Position numbers and translations under genes: made by a program. The notes under the pieces are model-generated. The model saw only the letters and a program-made list of their open reading frames with translations. It was not told where the DNA came from and made no database searches. Below, one piece after another: positions 7,284 to 16,060 of a stretch of 48,398 nt of DNA (positions are counted from its first letter, which is position 1; each line of letters starts with the position of its first letter). Origin of the DNA: Flavobacterium sp. NKUCC04_CG (lineage in GTDB: Bacteria > Bacteroidota > Bacteroidia > Flavobacteriales > Flavobacteriaceae); the NCBI RefSeq assembly GCF_019345525.1, contig NZ_JAHKRA010000023.1, forward strand, positions 1-48,398, given 5' to 3'.

Positions 7284-8348
7284 ATGAACCATCAAGAAGA
7301 AAATATAAAGCTCGGCATTTCAATAGGCGACATGAACGGAATCGGAAGCGAAGTCATCCTTAAAACTTTCGAGGACAATAGAATGCTCGAATTGTGTACT
7401 CCTGTAATTTTTGCCAATTCTAAACCTTTTTCATTTATAAAAAAGATTTTAGGCAACAATGCAGTAATACACGGTATTGACAAGTTAGACCAAGCTGTAA
7501 AAGGAAAAATCAACGTACTAAACCTCTGGAAAGAAACCGTTAATGTAAATTTTGGCACCAACGATTCCACAATAGGGAAATATGCCATCAAGTCTTTTAC
7601 AGAAGCTACAGCAGCTTTAAAGGAGGGTTTAATAGACATATTGGTTACTGCACCAATCAACAAATACAACATTCAAGACGAGGATTTTAAACACCCGGGA
7701 CACACGGATTACCTCAATCAAGAATTGGAAGGAGATGCCATGATGTTAATGATTAGCGACCAATTAAGAATCGGTTTATTAACCGATCACATCCCCATAA
7801 AAGACGTTTCCAAAGAGATTACAGCGGATTTAATAATTCGCAAAGTAAAAACCCTAAACAAAAGCTTAAAAGAAGATTTTAACATCTTAAAGCCAAGAAT
7901 TGCCCTATTGGGATTAAATCCCCACAGCGGCGACAACGGAGTAATTGGGCATGAGGAGATTAAAATAATGAGTCCCACAATTAAAAAATTATTTGCCGAA
8001 GGTATTTTGGTTACAGGGCCGTTTTCCGCAGACAGCTTCTTTGGTTCCAATCAATATGAAAACTTCGATGCCGTACTCGCTTGCTACCACGACCAGGGAT
8101 TAACCCCTTTTAAAACCTTGTCCTTTGGTTCGGGTGTCAATTATACAGCAGGATTGAATAAAATAAGAACTTCGCCCGATCACGGAACTGCTTATGAAAT
8201 TGCAGGAAAAGGTTTGGCAGACCCTACCTCATTTAGAGAAGCTGTTTATTTGGCGATAGATGTTTATAACAACAGGAAAAACAATGCGGAACTCATTAAT
8301 GAGCCCTTAGTTAGCCGTCAAAAAGAATTTACATCAAAAAAATATTGA
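7284..8348 (+). CDS. pdxA: 4-hydroxythreonine-4-phosphate dehydrogenase
   Basis: This 354-aa enzyme of the DXP-dependent pyridoxal phosphate pathway oxidises 4-phosphohydroxy-L-threonine. The start at MNHQEENIKLGISIGD is chosen because GISIGDMNGIGSEV is the conserved N-terminus; the open frame runs further upstream into ribE without homology. Family motifs include VTAPINKY, HPGHTDYL, LGLNPHSGDNG, GPFSADSFF, and ACYHDQGLTPFK with SPDHGTAYEIAGKG. The metal-binding His residues lie in HPGH, YHDQG and the terminal motif SPDHG. It reads towards DUF177-rpmF, which have their own promoter. A -7-like TAAATTTG lies at 7244-7251 without a clear -33. Confidence 0.96.
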   Translation: MNHQEENIKLGISIGDMNGIGSEVILKTFEDNRMLELCTPVIFANSKPFSFIKKILGNNAVIHGIDKLDQAVKGKINVLNLWKETVNVNFGTNDSTIGKYAIKSFTEATAALKEGLIDILVTAPINKYNIQDEDFKHPGHTDYLNQELEGDAMMLMISDQLRIGLLTDHIPIKDVSKEITADLIIRKVKTLNKSLKEDFNILKPRIALLGLNPHSGDNGVIGHEEIKIMSPTIKKLFAEGILVTGPFSADSFFGSNQYENFDAVLACYHDQGLTPFKTLSFGSGVNYTAGLNKIRTSPDHGTAYEIAGKGLADPTSFREAVYLAIDVYNNRKNNAELINEPLVSRQKEFTSKKY

Positions 8349-8356
8349 TAACCTGC

Positions 8357-8384
8357 TTGTAATTACAATTATTTTATATCTTTG
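8357..8384 (+). promoter_or_regulatory. Bacteroidota-type promoter for DUF177-rpmF
   Basis: TTG at 8357-8359, 17 nt, then TATCTTTG at 8377-8384 is an exact fit to the TTG/TAnnTTTG consensus. It lies about 20 nt upstream of the DUF177 start codon. Confidence 0.8.
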
Positions 8385-8404
8385 CACGCTCAAATCATGT
8401 TCTC

Positions 8405-8956
8405 ATGACTAATGAAAAACAGTTCTTAATTCCTTTTATAGGATTAAAATTAGGAAAACACCAGTTTGAAAATCAAATAGATAAATCGTTCTTTGAACTT
8501 TATAATTCTGATGATTTCAACGATATTAAAGCAGACGTTGTCGTTCTTTTAAATAAGAAAAGCACACATCTTGAGTTCTCCTTCTCGTTTGAAGGCTCTG
8601 TAAATGTTCCATGTGACGTTACAGCTCAAGATTTTGACATGCCCTTGAAAGGAAAATTAGAGATCATTGTTAAATTTGGAGAGAAATTTAATGAGGATCA
8701 CGACAAATACGTTGTAATTCCTTTTAATGAACACAAAATAGATGTGGCTCAATATGTTTATGAAATGATTGCCTTATCTATTCCTCATAAAAGGGTTCAC
8801 CCTGGGGTATTAGACGGGAGTTTAGATTCTGAAGCATTGAACTATTTAGGTTACAGCACAGAAAAGGAAGAAGCGCACGAAGAAATTGAAAGTAACAAAG
8901 AGAATGATACTGATCCTAGATGGGATCAATTAAAAAAACTATTAACGGATAAATAA
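8405..8956 (+). CDS. DUF177 (YceD family) protein
   Basis: This 183-aa protein sits immediately upstream of rpmF, the conserved position for DUF177/YceD. Members are linked to 23S rRNA or 50S maturation in several bacteria. Features are a beta-rich core (FSFSFEGSVNVPCDVTAQDF), the LSIPHKRVHPG segment that is typical near the C-terminal third, and an acidic tail with DPRWDQLKKLL, a signature of the family end. The usual CxxC pair is not present: C is seen only in VPCDV. Co-transcription with rpmF is clear from the 9-nt gap. Confidence 0.9.
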   Translation: MTNEKQFLIPFIGLKLGKHQFENQIDKSFFELYNSDDFNDIKADVVVLLNKKSTHLEFSFSFEGSVNVPCDVTAQDFDMPLKGKLEIIVKFGEKFNEDHDKYVVIPFNEHKIDVAQYVYEMIALSIPHKRVHPGVLDGSLDSEALNYLGYSTEKEEAHEEIESNKENDTDPRWDQLKKLLTDK

Positions 8957-8965
8957 TACAGTAAG

Positions 8966-9160
8966 ATGGCACATCCTAAGAGAAAAACCTCGAAAACAAG
9001 AAGAGATAAAAGAAGAACGCATTATAAAGCGGTTGCTCCTCAAATTGCTACATGTCCAATAACAGGTGAAGCTCACCTTTACCACAGAGCTTACTGGCAT
9101 GAAGGAAAATTATATTACAGAGGGCAAGTTGTCGTTGACAAGGCCGTAGCTGTAGCATAA
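8966..9160 (+). CDS. rpmF: 50S ribosomal protein L32 (bL32)
   Basis: This 64-aa basic protein begins [20 protein letters not shown], the typical bL32 N-terminus. The zinc-binding cysteine pattern of some L32 proteins is reduced here to a single Cys ([17 protein letters not shown]), the form usual in Bacteroidota. It is followed by a clear terminator at 9182-9210. It binds 23S rRNA in the large subunit. Confidence 0.97.
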   Translation: MAHPKRKTSKTRRDKRRTHYKAVAPQIATCPITGEAHLYHRAYWHEGKLYYRGQVVVDKAVAVA

Positions 9161-9181
9161 TTACCAAGAAAAACAAGGGAA

Positions 9182-9210
9182 AACTCTCACAATGTGTGAG
9201 AGTTTTTTTT
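9182..9210 (+). terminator. Terminator after rpmF
   Basis: AACTCTCAC, loop AATGT, GTGAGAGTT, followed by a run of T: a 9-bp perfect stem with a U tract, 22 nt after the rpmF stop. Confidence 0.92.
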
Positions 9211-9319
9211 GTTATTTAAAACCGCCAAACCATTCCGGCTTTAAATTAACAGCTGCTTTCAATTTTTTTTTGTAATTTCCACCACTTTTTGGAATGTTTT
9301 TAATACAAAGCACCCCCAT

Positions 9320-10315
9320 ATGACAAAAATAAACGCTGCCATTACAGCCGTTGGATGTTATTTACCAGAATATATACTTACTAACAAAGAGTTAGAGAAA
9401 ATGGTAGATACCAACGATGAATGGATCACAACAAGAACTGGAATAAAAGAAAGACGAATTCTCAAAGGAGAAGGAAAAGGCTCTTCTTATATGGCTATTA
9501 AAGCCTCTGAAAACCTCATTGAAAAAAAGGGATTAGACCCTAAGGAAATCGATTTGGTTATTGTAGCCACTGCTACTGCAGACATGCCCGTCGCCAGCAC
9601 TGCTGTTTTTGTAGCCACGCAAATAGGCGCAACAAATGCTTTTGCTTTCGACCTTCAAGCGGCCTGTTCAAGTTTTTTATACGGTATGTCAGTTGCCTCT
9701 TCGTATATCGAATCTGGAAAATACAAAAAAGTTTTACTTATTGGAAGCGACAAAATGTCTTCCATTATAGATTATACCGACCGTGCCACTTGTATTATAT
9801 TTGGTGACGCAGCCGGAGCAGTTCTCTTTGAACCCAACCATGAAGGCTACGGCTTACAAGACGAAATATTAAAAAGTGATGCCGTAGGAAGAGATTTTTT
9901 AAAAATTGAAGCAGGCGGCTCTATACTGCCCGCATCAGCACAAACCGTTGCCAACAAACAACACTATGTATTTCAAGACGGCAAAACCGTGTTCAAATAT
10001 GCCGTGTCCAATATGGCCGACGTTAGTGAAAAAATCATGGAACGCAACAACCTAACACATAACGACGTTAATTGGCTAGCGGCTCATCAAGCAAACAAAC
10101 GCATTATTGACGCTACCGCACATCGAATGAAGTTAGACGAATCCAAAGTATTAGTCAATATTGAGAAGTATGGAAACACTACTTCCGCAACATTGCCGTT
10201 GTTGCTTTGCGACTTTGAAAATCAATTAAAAAAAGGTGACAACATCATATTCGCGTCATTTGGCGGAGGATTTACTTGGGGAGCAATTTACCTCAAGTGG
10301 GCTTATAGCAAATAA
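9320..10315 (+). CDS. fabH: 3-oxoacyl-ACP synthase III (KASIII)
   Basis: This 331-aa enzyme condenses acyl-CoA with malonyl-ACP to start fatty acid synthesis. The catalytic triad is visible: Cys116 in LQAACSSF, His256 in AAHQANKRI and Asn286 in EKYGNTTSA. The N-terminal DEWITTRTGIKERRI motif is characteristic, as is the C-terminal SFGGGFTWGAI. It heads a fabH-accB-accC cluster that groups initiation of fatty acid synthesis with malonyl-CoA supply; the gap to accB is 26 nt. plsX, which precedes fabH in many bacteria, is absent here. Confidence 0.96.
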   Translation: MTKINAAITAVGCYLPEYILTNKELEKMVDTNDEWITTRTGIKERRILKGEGKGSSYMAIKASENLIEKKGLDPKEIDLVIVATATADMPVASTAVFVATQIGATNAFAFDLQAACSSFLYGMSVASSYIESGKYKKVLLIGSDKMSSIIDYTDRATCIIFGDAAGAVLFEPNHEGYGLQDEILKSDAVGRDFLKIEAGGSILPASAQTVANKQHYVFQDGKTVFKYAVSNMADVSEKIMERNNLTHNDVNWLAAHQANKRIIDATAHRMKLDESKVLVNIEKYGNTTSATLPLLLCDFENQLKKGDNIIFASFGGGFTWGAIYLKWAYSK

Positions 10316-10341
10316 ACAAACAACTAACCAATACCCAAAGT

Positions 10342-10842
10342 ATGGACATTAAAGAAATTCAAAACTTAATTAAATTCGTAGCAAAATCAGGTGCTACTGA
10401 AGTAAAATTAGAAATGGATGATTTTAAAATCACCATCAAAACAACAGACGCAGGAAGCACAGAAACCACTTATATCCAACAAGTTCCGGTTAACTCTGCT
10501 CTTCCACAAGCTACTGCTGCACAACCGACAACACCAACAGCCCCTTCACCAGAAGTAGCTGCTGCTACAGAAGCTGCAAAAATTGCTGATCAAGACTCTA
10601 AATACATCACTGTAAAATCGCCAATTATCGGTACATTCTACAGAAAACCATCACCGGATAAACCCGCTTTTGCAGAAGTAGGAACAACTATTAAAACCGG
10701 AGATGTGGTTTGTGTGATTGAGGCTATGAAACTTTTCAACGAAATCGAATCTGAAGTTTCAGGTAAGATTGTAAAAGTATTGGTTGACGATGCTTCACCA
10801 GTAGAATTTGATCAACCATTATTCTTAGTTGATCCATCTTAA
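10342..10842 (+). CDS. accB: Acetyl-CoA carboxylase biotin carboxyl carrier protein
   Basis: The protein has 166 aa. An N-terminal helix-forming region (MDIKEIQNLIKFVAKSGATE) is followed by an Ala/Pro/Thr-rich linker (about 50-80). The biotinyl domain ends the protein, with the biotin attachment site EAMK at Lys130. It carries CO2 between AccC and the carboxyltransferase. accC follows after 71 nt in the same operon. Confidence 0.97.
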   Translation: MDIKEIQNLIKFVAKSGATEVKLEMDDFKITIKTTDAGSTETTYIQQVPVNSALPQATAAQPTTPTAPSPEVAAATEAAKIADQDSKYITVKSPIIGTFYRKPSPDKPAFAEVGTTIKTGDVVCVIEAMKLFNEIESEVSGKIVKVLVDDASPVEFDQPLFLVDPS

Positions 10843-10913
10843 GAAATTTAAATCATTTCTAAAAACCTTTAGAACAAGGATTTAACCCCAAGTAAAATTA
10901 AAAATTTCAAAAG

Positions 10914-12263
10914 ATGTTTAAAAAAATATTAATCGCAAACCGAGGTGAAATTGCTCTAAGAATCATTAGAACATGTCGCGAGATGGGTATTAAAACCGTA
11001 GCGGTCTATTCCACTGCAGATGCCGAAAGTTTACACGTAAGATTTGCTGATGAAGCGGTTTGTATAGGACCACCTCCAAGCAACTTATCTTATTTAAAAA
11101 TATCGAATATTATTGCAGCGGCTGAAATCACCAATGCAGATGCTATTCATCCTGGTTACGGATTTCTTTCTGAAAATGCTAAATTTTCAAGAATCTGTGA
11201 AGAACACGGTATCAAATTTATCGGAGCTTCACCAGATATGATAGACAAAATGGGCGATAAATCAAGCGCTAAAGCTACCATGAAATTAGCTGGTGTTCCA
11301 ACGGTTCCCGGTTCTGATGGAATCATTGAAAGCTTAGAGGATGCTAGAACTATTGCCAAAGAAACCGGATATCCCGTTATGATCAAAGCCACCGCTGGTG
11401 GTGGAGGTAAAGGAATGAGAGCTATCTGGAAAGAAGAAGACCTTCAAAAAGGTTGGGAAGATGCGCGTCAAGAAGCACTTGCTGCTTTCGGAAACGACGG
11501 TATGTATATGGAAAAACTGATTGAAGAACCAAGACATATCGAAATCCAAATCATCGGAGATTCTTACGGAAAAGCATGTCACTTATCAGAACGCGATTGT
11601 TCTATTCAAAGAAGACACCAAAAGTTAACCGAAGAAACACCATCCCCTTTTATGACCGATGAACTTCGTGAAAAAATGGGAGAAGCAGCTGTTAAAGCCG
11701 CTGAATTCATCAAATATGAAGGTGCCGGTACTATAGAATTTTTGGTAGACAAACACCGTAACTTCTACTTTATGGAAATGAATACTCGTATCCAAGTAGA
11801 ACACCCTATCACAGAGCAAGTAATCGATTACGATTTGATTCGCGAGCAAATACTCGTTGCTGCTGGAGTACCTATTTCAGGAAAGAATTACCTTCCGCAA
11901 TTGCATTCTATCGAATGTCGTATCAATGCAGAAGACCCTTATAATGGTTTTAGACCTTCACCGGGTAAAATCACCACTTTACACGCCCCAGGAGGCCACG
12001 GAGTTCGCCTAGATACTCACGTATATTCTGGCTATACCATTCCACCAAATTACGACTCTATGATCGCAAAATTAATCACCACAGCTCAAACGAGAGAAGA
12101 GGCGATTAATAAAATGAAACGCGCCTTAGACGAATTTGTAATAGAAGGTATTAAAACTACTATACCCTTTCATAGACAATTGATGGATGATCCCAATTAT
12201 GTTGCCGGTAATTACACCACAGCATTTATGGAAGATTTCACTATGAAACCCCTACAAGACTAA
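10914..12263 (+). CDS. accC: Biotin carboxylase subunit of acetyl-CoA carboxylase
   Basis: This 449-aa protein is the usual length for the ATP-dependent biotin carboxylase. The N-terminal domain has [23 protein letters not shown]. The ATP-grasp domain has the glycine-rich loop [13 protein letters not shown] (about 160-172) and the catalytic region [18 protein letters not shown]. The C-terminal biotin carboxylase domain includes [18 protein letters not shown]. It is the last gene of the fabH-accB-accC cluster and is followed by a terminator. Confidence 0.97.
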   Translation: MFKKILIANRGEIALRIIRTCREMGIKTVAVYSTADAESLHVRFADEAVCIGPPPSNLSYLKISNIIAAAEITNADAIHPGYGFLSENAKFSRICEEHGIKFIGASPDMIDKMGDKSSAKATMKLAGVPTVPGSDGIIESLEDARTIAKETGYPVMIKATAGGGGKGMRAIWKEEDLQKGWEDARQEALAAFGNDGMYMEKLIEEPRHIEIQIIGDSYGKACHLSERDCSIQRRHQKLTEETPSPFMTDELREKMGEAAVKAAEFIKYEGAGTIEFLVDKHRNFYFMEMNTRIQVEHPITEQVIDYDLIREQILVAAGVPISGKNYLPQLHSIECRINAEDPYNGFRPSPGKITTLHAPGGHGVRLDTHVYSGYTIPPNYDSMIAKLITTAQTREEAINKMKRALDEFVIEGIKTTIPFHRQLMDDPNYVAGNYTTAFMEDFTMKPLQD

Positions 12264-12267
12264 GATT

Positions 12268-12295
12268 AAAACCGCTAAAACAGCGGTTTTTTTTT
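12268..12295 (+). terminator. Terminator after accC
   Basis: AAAACCGCT, short loop, AGCGGTTTT and a T tract: a compact GC-containing stem 4 nt after the accC stop codon. Confidence 0.9.
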
Positions 12296-12341
12296 GCTCT
12301 AAAATCACCTTAAAAAAAACCTACATTTTTTATCTTAAAAA

Positions 12342-12371
12342 TTGTAGATGTCGATAATTATAATATCTTTG
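12342..12371 (+). promoter_or_regulatory. Bacteroidota-type promoter for the cold-shock gene
   Basis: TTG at 12342-12344, 19 nt, TATCTTTG at 12364-12371. It overlaps the upstream part of the longest open frame, which shows that the frame's first ATG (12348) cannot be the start from this promoter. Confidence 0.8.
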
Positions 12372-12398
12372 AGCATTATTAATATTTTTTTTTTTAAA

Positions 12399-12599
12399 AT
12401 GCGAACAGGCAAAGTTAAATTCTTCAACGAAGAAAAGGGTTACGGATTCATCACAGACGACCAAACAGGGAATGATATTTTTGTACATGCTACTGGATTA
12501 AACGGAAGTGAACTTCAAGAAGGTTTCCGCGTTTCTTATGTTGAAGAAGAAGGAAGAAAAGGCAAAGTAGCCGCACAAGTAGAGGTAATAGAAGATTAA
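12399..12599 (+). CDS. Cold-shock domain protein
   Basis: This 66-aa single-domain Csp binds single-stranded RNA/DNA. RNP1 is seen as KGYGFI (residues 13-18) and RNP2 as DIFVHA (26-31). The start MRTGKVKFFN is chosen over an ATG 17 codons upstream for two reasons. Family members begin here, and a consensus promoter (12342-12371) lies inside the longer frame. The A/T-rich leader (T10 run at 12386-12395) is about 20 nt. It is monocistronic, with a terminator following. Confidence 0.93.
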   Translation: MRTGKVKFFNEEKGYGFITDDQTGNDIFVHATGLNGSELQEGFRVSYVEEEGRKGKVAAQVEVIED

Positions 12600-12627
12600 T
12601 TATATATTATTTTCCATTTGCTTACAA

Positions 12628-12657
12628 AACCGTTCTTACTTAAAGAGCGGTTTTTTT
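12628..12657 (+). terminator. Terminator after the cold-shock gene
   Basis: AACCGTTCTT, loop, AAGAGCGGTT (one G-T pair), then seven T. It lies 28 nt after the stop. Confidence 0.88.
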
Positions 12658-12742
12658 ATATAATAAATTTATTATTTATAATTAGTCTAATTATTTATTA
12701 GCTTAACTGCTGCCGAAAAGCAGAAGACTATCTCTATATAAT

Positions 12743-12772
12743 TTGATATAATCCCCCTTCACAGTATATTTG
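12743..12772 (+). promoter_or_regulatory. Bacteroidota-type promoter for the nuo operon
   Basis: TTG at 12743-12745, 19 nt, TATATTTG at 12765-12772, an exact consensus fit. The predicted start of transcription is around 12778, giving a short leader before nuoA. No other strong promoter was seen inside the operon. Confidence 0.78.
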
Positions 12773-12789
12773 TGTAATTTATATTAAAA

Positions 12790-13167
12790 ATGCCTATTTT
12801 TATGCAATCAACCCAACTCGATTTTATACCGATTTTAATGCAGCTAGGTTTAGCAGCCGGATTTGTTGTATTAACCGTATACGTATCAGGGCTTTTAGGC
12901 CCAAAAAGAAAATCACAAAACAAAGATATTAACTTTGAATGTGGAATTGAATCTGTAGGAAACGCGAGAATTCCTTTTAATGTAAAATATTTTCTTGTAG
13001 CCATACTCTTTGTCTTATTTGATGTTGAAGTGATATTTCTATACCCATGGGCAGTAAATTTTCAGGAGATGGGCTGGGAAGGTTTTTGGAAGATGGGAAT
13101 ATTTATGTTCTTGTTAATCATTGGCCTGTTGTATGAATTTAAGAAAAAAGGTCTCGAATGGGACTAA
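12790..13167 (+). CDS. nuoA: NADH-quinone oxidoreductase subunit A
   Basis: This 125-aa membrane subunit of complex I has three hydrophobic helices. The conserved loop KDINFECGIESVGNARIPFNVKYFLVAILFVLFDVEVIFLYPW matches the family (ECG...R.PF..K.Y.VAI.F..FD.E..F..PW). An in-frame ATG at 12802 is an alternative start and would leave a more usual leader from the promoter at 12743-12772. It is the first gene of a 14-gene operon and is 12 nt from nuoB. Confidence 0.96.
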   Translation: MPIFMQSTQLDFIPILMQLGLAAGFVVLTVYVSGLLGPKRKSQNKDINFECGIESVGNARIPFNVKYFLVAILFVLFDVEVIFLYPWAVNFQEMGWEGFWKMGIFMFLLIIGLLYEFKKKGLEWD

Positions 13168-13179
13168 ACCACAACAGTT

Positions 13180-13731
13180 ATGGACGATAAATCTAAATAT
13201 AAAATGGCCGATGCACCAGATGGTTATGCTGGAGAAGGATTCTTTGCTACCAAACTAGACACCGTTGTAGGACTAGCTCGTGCCAATTCAATGTGGCCGC
13301 TACCCTTTGCTACTTCTTGTTGTGGTATTGAGTTTATGGCAACAATGGCTGCTCACTACGATGTGGCTCGTTTTGGATCGGAACGTATGAGTTTCTCTCC
13401 TAGACAGGCAGATATGTTGTTAGTTATGGGAACCATTGCCAAAAAAATGGCTCCGATATTAAGGCAGGTTTACGAACAAATGGCCGAACCCAAATGGGTT
13501 ATTGCCGTTGGAGCTTGTGCTTCATCAGGAGGTATATTTGATACGTATTCCGTATTACAAGGGATAGATAAAGTAATTCCTGTTGACGTTTATGTACCTG
13601 GATGTCCTCCTCGACCGGAACAAATATTAGACGGAATTTTGAAATTACAAGATATTGTAAAATCGGAATCCGTTAGAAGAAGAAGTTCGGAAGAATATAC
13701 CGATTTATTAAATTCTTATAAAATCAAATAA
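13180..13731 (+). CDS. nuoB: NADH-quinone oxidoreductase subunit B (cluster N2)
   Basis: This 183-aa peripheral subunit carries the terminal [4Fe-4S] cluster N2 that passes electrons to quinone. The ligands are visible as Cys47 and Cys48 ([11 protein letters not shown]), Cys113 (GACASSGG) and Cys142 (VPGCPPRPE). Length and motifs are normal. nuoC starts 1 nt after it. Confidence 0.97.
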   Translation: MDDKSKYKMADAPDGYAGEGFFATKLDTVVGLARANSMWPLPFATSCCGIEFMATMAAHYDVARFGSERMSFSPRQADMLLVMGTIAKKMAPILRQVYEQMAEPKWVIAVGACASSGGIFDTYSVLQGIDKVIPVDVYVPGCPPRPEQILDGILKLQDIVKSESVRRRSSEEYTDLLNSYKIK

Positions 13732-13732
13732 A

Positions 13733-14254
13733 ATGGCTTTAGAGACTGCTGTTATTCAAAATATGTTGATTGAAAACTTCGGACTATCGGTTACTGAATT
13801 TTATCAGCAACACGATATTTTTACTTTTGAAGTTGCACCAGATGCTTTGCATGAAGTAATTGCCTTTTTAAAAGATAATGAGACTTTACGCTTTAACTTC
13901 TTAACTGATGTTTGTGGTATTCACTATCCCGATTATACCGAAGACAGGCAATTGGCTGTCGTATATCATATGCACAATTGGCTCGATAATGTACGCATTC
14001 GAATTAAAACCTATTTAAGCATAAAAAATCCCGTAGTAAACACGGTTTCCGATTTATTTCTAAGTGCCAATTGGCAAGAAAGAGAAACCTACGATTTCTA
14101 CGGTATTATATTTAAAAACCATCCGCAATTAAAACGTATTTTAAATATGGATGAAATGGTCTCTTTTCCATTGAGAAAAGAATTTCCTTTAGAAGACGGA
14201 GGAAGAACCGACAAAGACGATCGATTCTTCGGAAGAACTGTACACAACTGTTAA
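13733..14254 (+). CDS. nuoC: NADH-quinone oxidoreductase subunit C
   Basis: This 173-aa 30-kDa subunit of the peripheral arm is not fused to NuoD, unlike in E. coli. Family motifs are FLTDVCGIHYPD and the C-terminal signature WQERETYDFYGIIFKNHPQLKRIL, with FPLRKEFPLED near the end. Confidence 0.96.
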   Translation: MALETAVIQNMLIENFGLSVTEFYQQHDIFTFEVAPDALHEVIAFLKDNETLRFNFLTDVCGIHYPDYTEDRQLAVVYHMHNWLDNVRIRIKTYLSIKNPVVNTVSDLFLSANWQERETYDFYGIIFKNHPQLKRILNMDEMVSFPLRKEFPLEDGGRTDKDDRFFGRTVHNC

Positions 14255-14285
14255 TAGAAACCTGAAATAAGACTACAACCAAACT

Positions 14286-15521
14286 ATGTCAGACCTATTA
14301 TTACCACCAGAGCATCGATATGCGAAGCTCATCGAAGAACGTTTAAAAGAGGACGGAACGGAATTATCTATTCTTAACCTAGGTCCTACGCATCCTGCTA
14401 CCCACGGTATTTTTCAAAACATCTTATTGATGGATGGAGAAAAAATAATCGATGGAGAAGGAACCGTAGGTTATATACACCGTGCATTTGAGAAAATTGC
14501 GGAAAACAGACCTTTTTATCAAGTCAATGTTTTAACCGATCGACTTAACTATTGTTCTTCTCCAATCAACAATACCGGTTGGTGGATGACTGTGGAAAAA
14601 GCATTGGGAATCGAAATCCCTAAACGCGTTCAATATCTACGCGTTATAATTATGGAATTGGCTCGTATTGCCGATCACATTATTTGTAGTTCGGTAATGG
14701 GTGTAGATACCGGTGCCTTAACCGGTTTCTTATACGTTTTCCAATACCGCGAAAAAATATATGAGATTTACGAAGAAATCTGTGGTGCCCGATTAACTAC
14801 GAATATGGGACGTATAGGTGGATTTGAAAGAGAATGGAGCCCTGCTGCTTTCCGAAAGATTGATGAATTCTTAGCGGAATTCCCAGCGATTTGGAAAGAG
14901 TTTGAAGGCCTACTCGAAAGAAATAGGATTTTTATGGACCGTACCATAGGCGTTGGAGGCATTACTGCTGAAAAAGCTATTAGTTACGGTTTTACTGGTC
15001 CAAACTTACGTGCTGCAGGTGTAGATTACGACATCCGAGTGATGCAACCCTATTGCTCCTACGAAGATTTCGAATTCGATATCCCTGTTGGACAAAATGG
15101 AGATTGCTACGACCGTTTTACCGTTCGTAATGCCGAAGTATGGGAAAGTTTAAAAATCATTAGACAGGCGTTGGACAAAATGCCAGAAGGCCCTTATCAC
15201 GCTGATGTTCCAGAATATTACCTACCTCCAAAAGAAGATGTTTACCAAAACATGGAAGCCTTGATTTACCACTTTAAAATTGTGATGGGAGAGATACCCG
15301 TTCCAAACACAGAAGTATATCAACCGGTTGAAGGAGGAAATGGTGAATTGGGGTATTACCTGATTACCAACGGAAGTCGCACACCTTATAGACTACACTT
15401 TAGAAGACCTTGTTTTATATATTACCAAGCGTATAACGATATGGTTCAAGGACAAATGTTGTCCGATGCCATCATCACCTTATCGAGTATGAATGTTATC
15501 GCAGGAGAATTAGACGCTTAA
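14286..15521 (+). CDS. nuoD: NADH-quinone oxidoreductase subunit D
   Basis: This 411-aa 49-kDa subunit forms the quinone pocket with NuoB. It shows ILNLGPTHPATHGIFQ near the N-terminus, VGYIHRAFEKIAE, NMGRIGGFEREW and the C-terminal end SSMNVIAGELDA. Family members evolved from NiFe-hydrogenase large subunits but lack the Ni-binding cysteines, as here. It is separated from nuoC by 31 nt. Confidence 0.97.
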   Translation: MSDLLLPPEHRYAKLIEERLKEDGTELSILNLGPTHPATHGIFQNILLMDGEKIIDGEGTVGYIHRAFEKIAENRPFYQVNVLTDRLNYCSSPINNTGWWMTVEKALGIEIPKRVQYLRVIIMELARIADHIICSSVMGVDTGALTGFLYVFQYREKIYEIYEEICGARLTTNMGRIGGFEREWSPAAFRKIDEFLAEFPAIWKEFEGLLERNRIFMDRTIGVGGITAEKAISYGFTGPNLRAAGVDYDIRVMQPYCSYEDFEFDIPVGQNGDCYDRFTVRNAEVWESLKIIRQALDKMPEGPYHADVPEYYLPPKEDVYQNMEALIYHFKIVMGEIPVPNTEVYQPVEGGNGELGYYLITNGSRTPYRLHFRRPCFIYYQAYNDMVQGQMLSDAIITLSSMNVIAGELDA

Positions 15522-15525
15522 GAAT

Positions 15526-16056
15526 ATGGAAAAGACCGCTCACAAACAAACTATAAATATCACACCGGCTCTTCAAGCTCGTATAGACGAATTGATTAGC
15601 CATTACCCAGCCGATAAACGAAAATCTGCTTTACTTCCCGTTTTACACGAAGTGCAAGATGCTCACGACAATTGGTTGAGTACAGACTTAATGGATGTTG
15701 TCGCAGAAATACTACACATCCGCCCTATTGAAGTATATGAAGTAGTTACCTTCTACTCCATGTACAACCAAAAACCGATGGGTAAATATATGTTTGAATT
15801 TTGCCTTACTTCCTGCTGTGGTTTGCGCGGTGCAGACGATATGTTGGAGTATGCTTGTGAAAAACTACAAATTGCCCCAGGAGAAACAACAGCTGACGGT
15901 ATGTTTTCTGTAGTTGGTGTTCAATGCCTAGGCGCTTGTGGATATGCACCAATGATGCAATTGGGAGATTACTACCAAGAGCATCTTACCAAAGAAAAAA
16001 TCGATCAAATTATAGAAGACTGCAAAGCAGGTAAAATAATTCTTCACGACAAATAA
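15526..16056 (+). CDS. nuoE: NADH-quinone oxidoreductase subunit E (cluster N1a)
   Basis: This 176-aa thioredoxin-fold subunit carries a [2Fe-2S] cluster. The likely ligands are Cys93 and Cys98 (FCLTSCCGLRG) and Cys134 and Cys138 (QCLGACGYAP). It works with NuoF at the NADH-oxidising end. It is 4 nt from both nuoD and nuoF. Confidence 0.96.
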   Translation: MEKTAHKQTINITPALQARIDELISHYPADKRKSALLPVLHEVQDAHDNWLSTDLMDVVAEILHIRPIEVYEVVTFYSMYNQKPMGKYMFEFCLTSCCGLRGADDMLEYACEKLQIAPGETTADGMFSVVGVQCLGACGYAPMMQLGDYYQEHLTKEKIDQIIEDCKAGKIILHDK

Positions 16057-16060
16057 TATC

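Noticed and set aside
8610..8625. ATGTGAC inside the DUF177 gene as a fourth sigma site
   Set aside because: It lacks the TTTT run and the GTGTC block at the fixed distance and lies within coding sequence.
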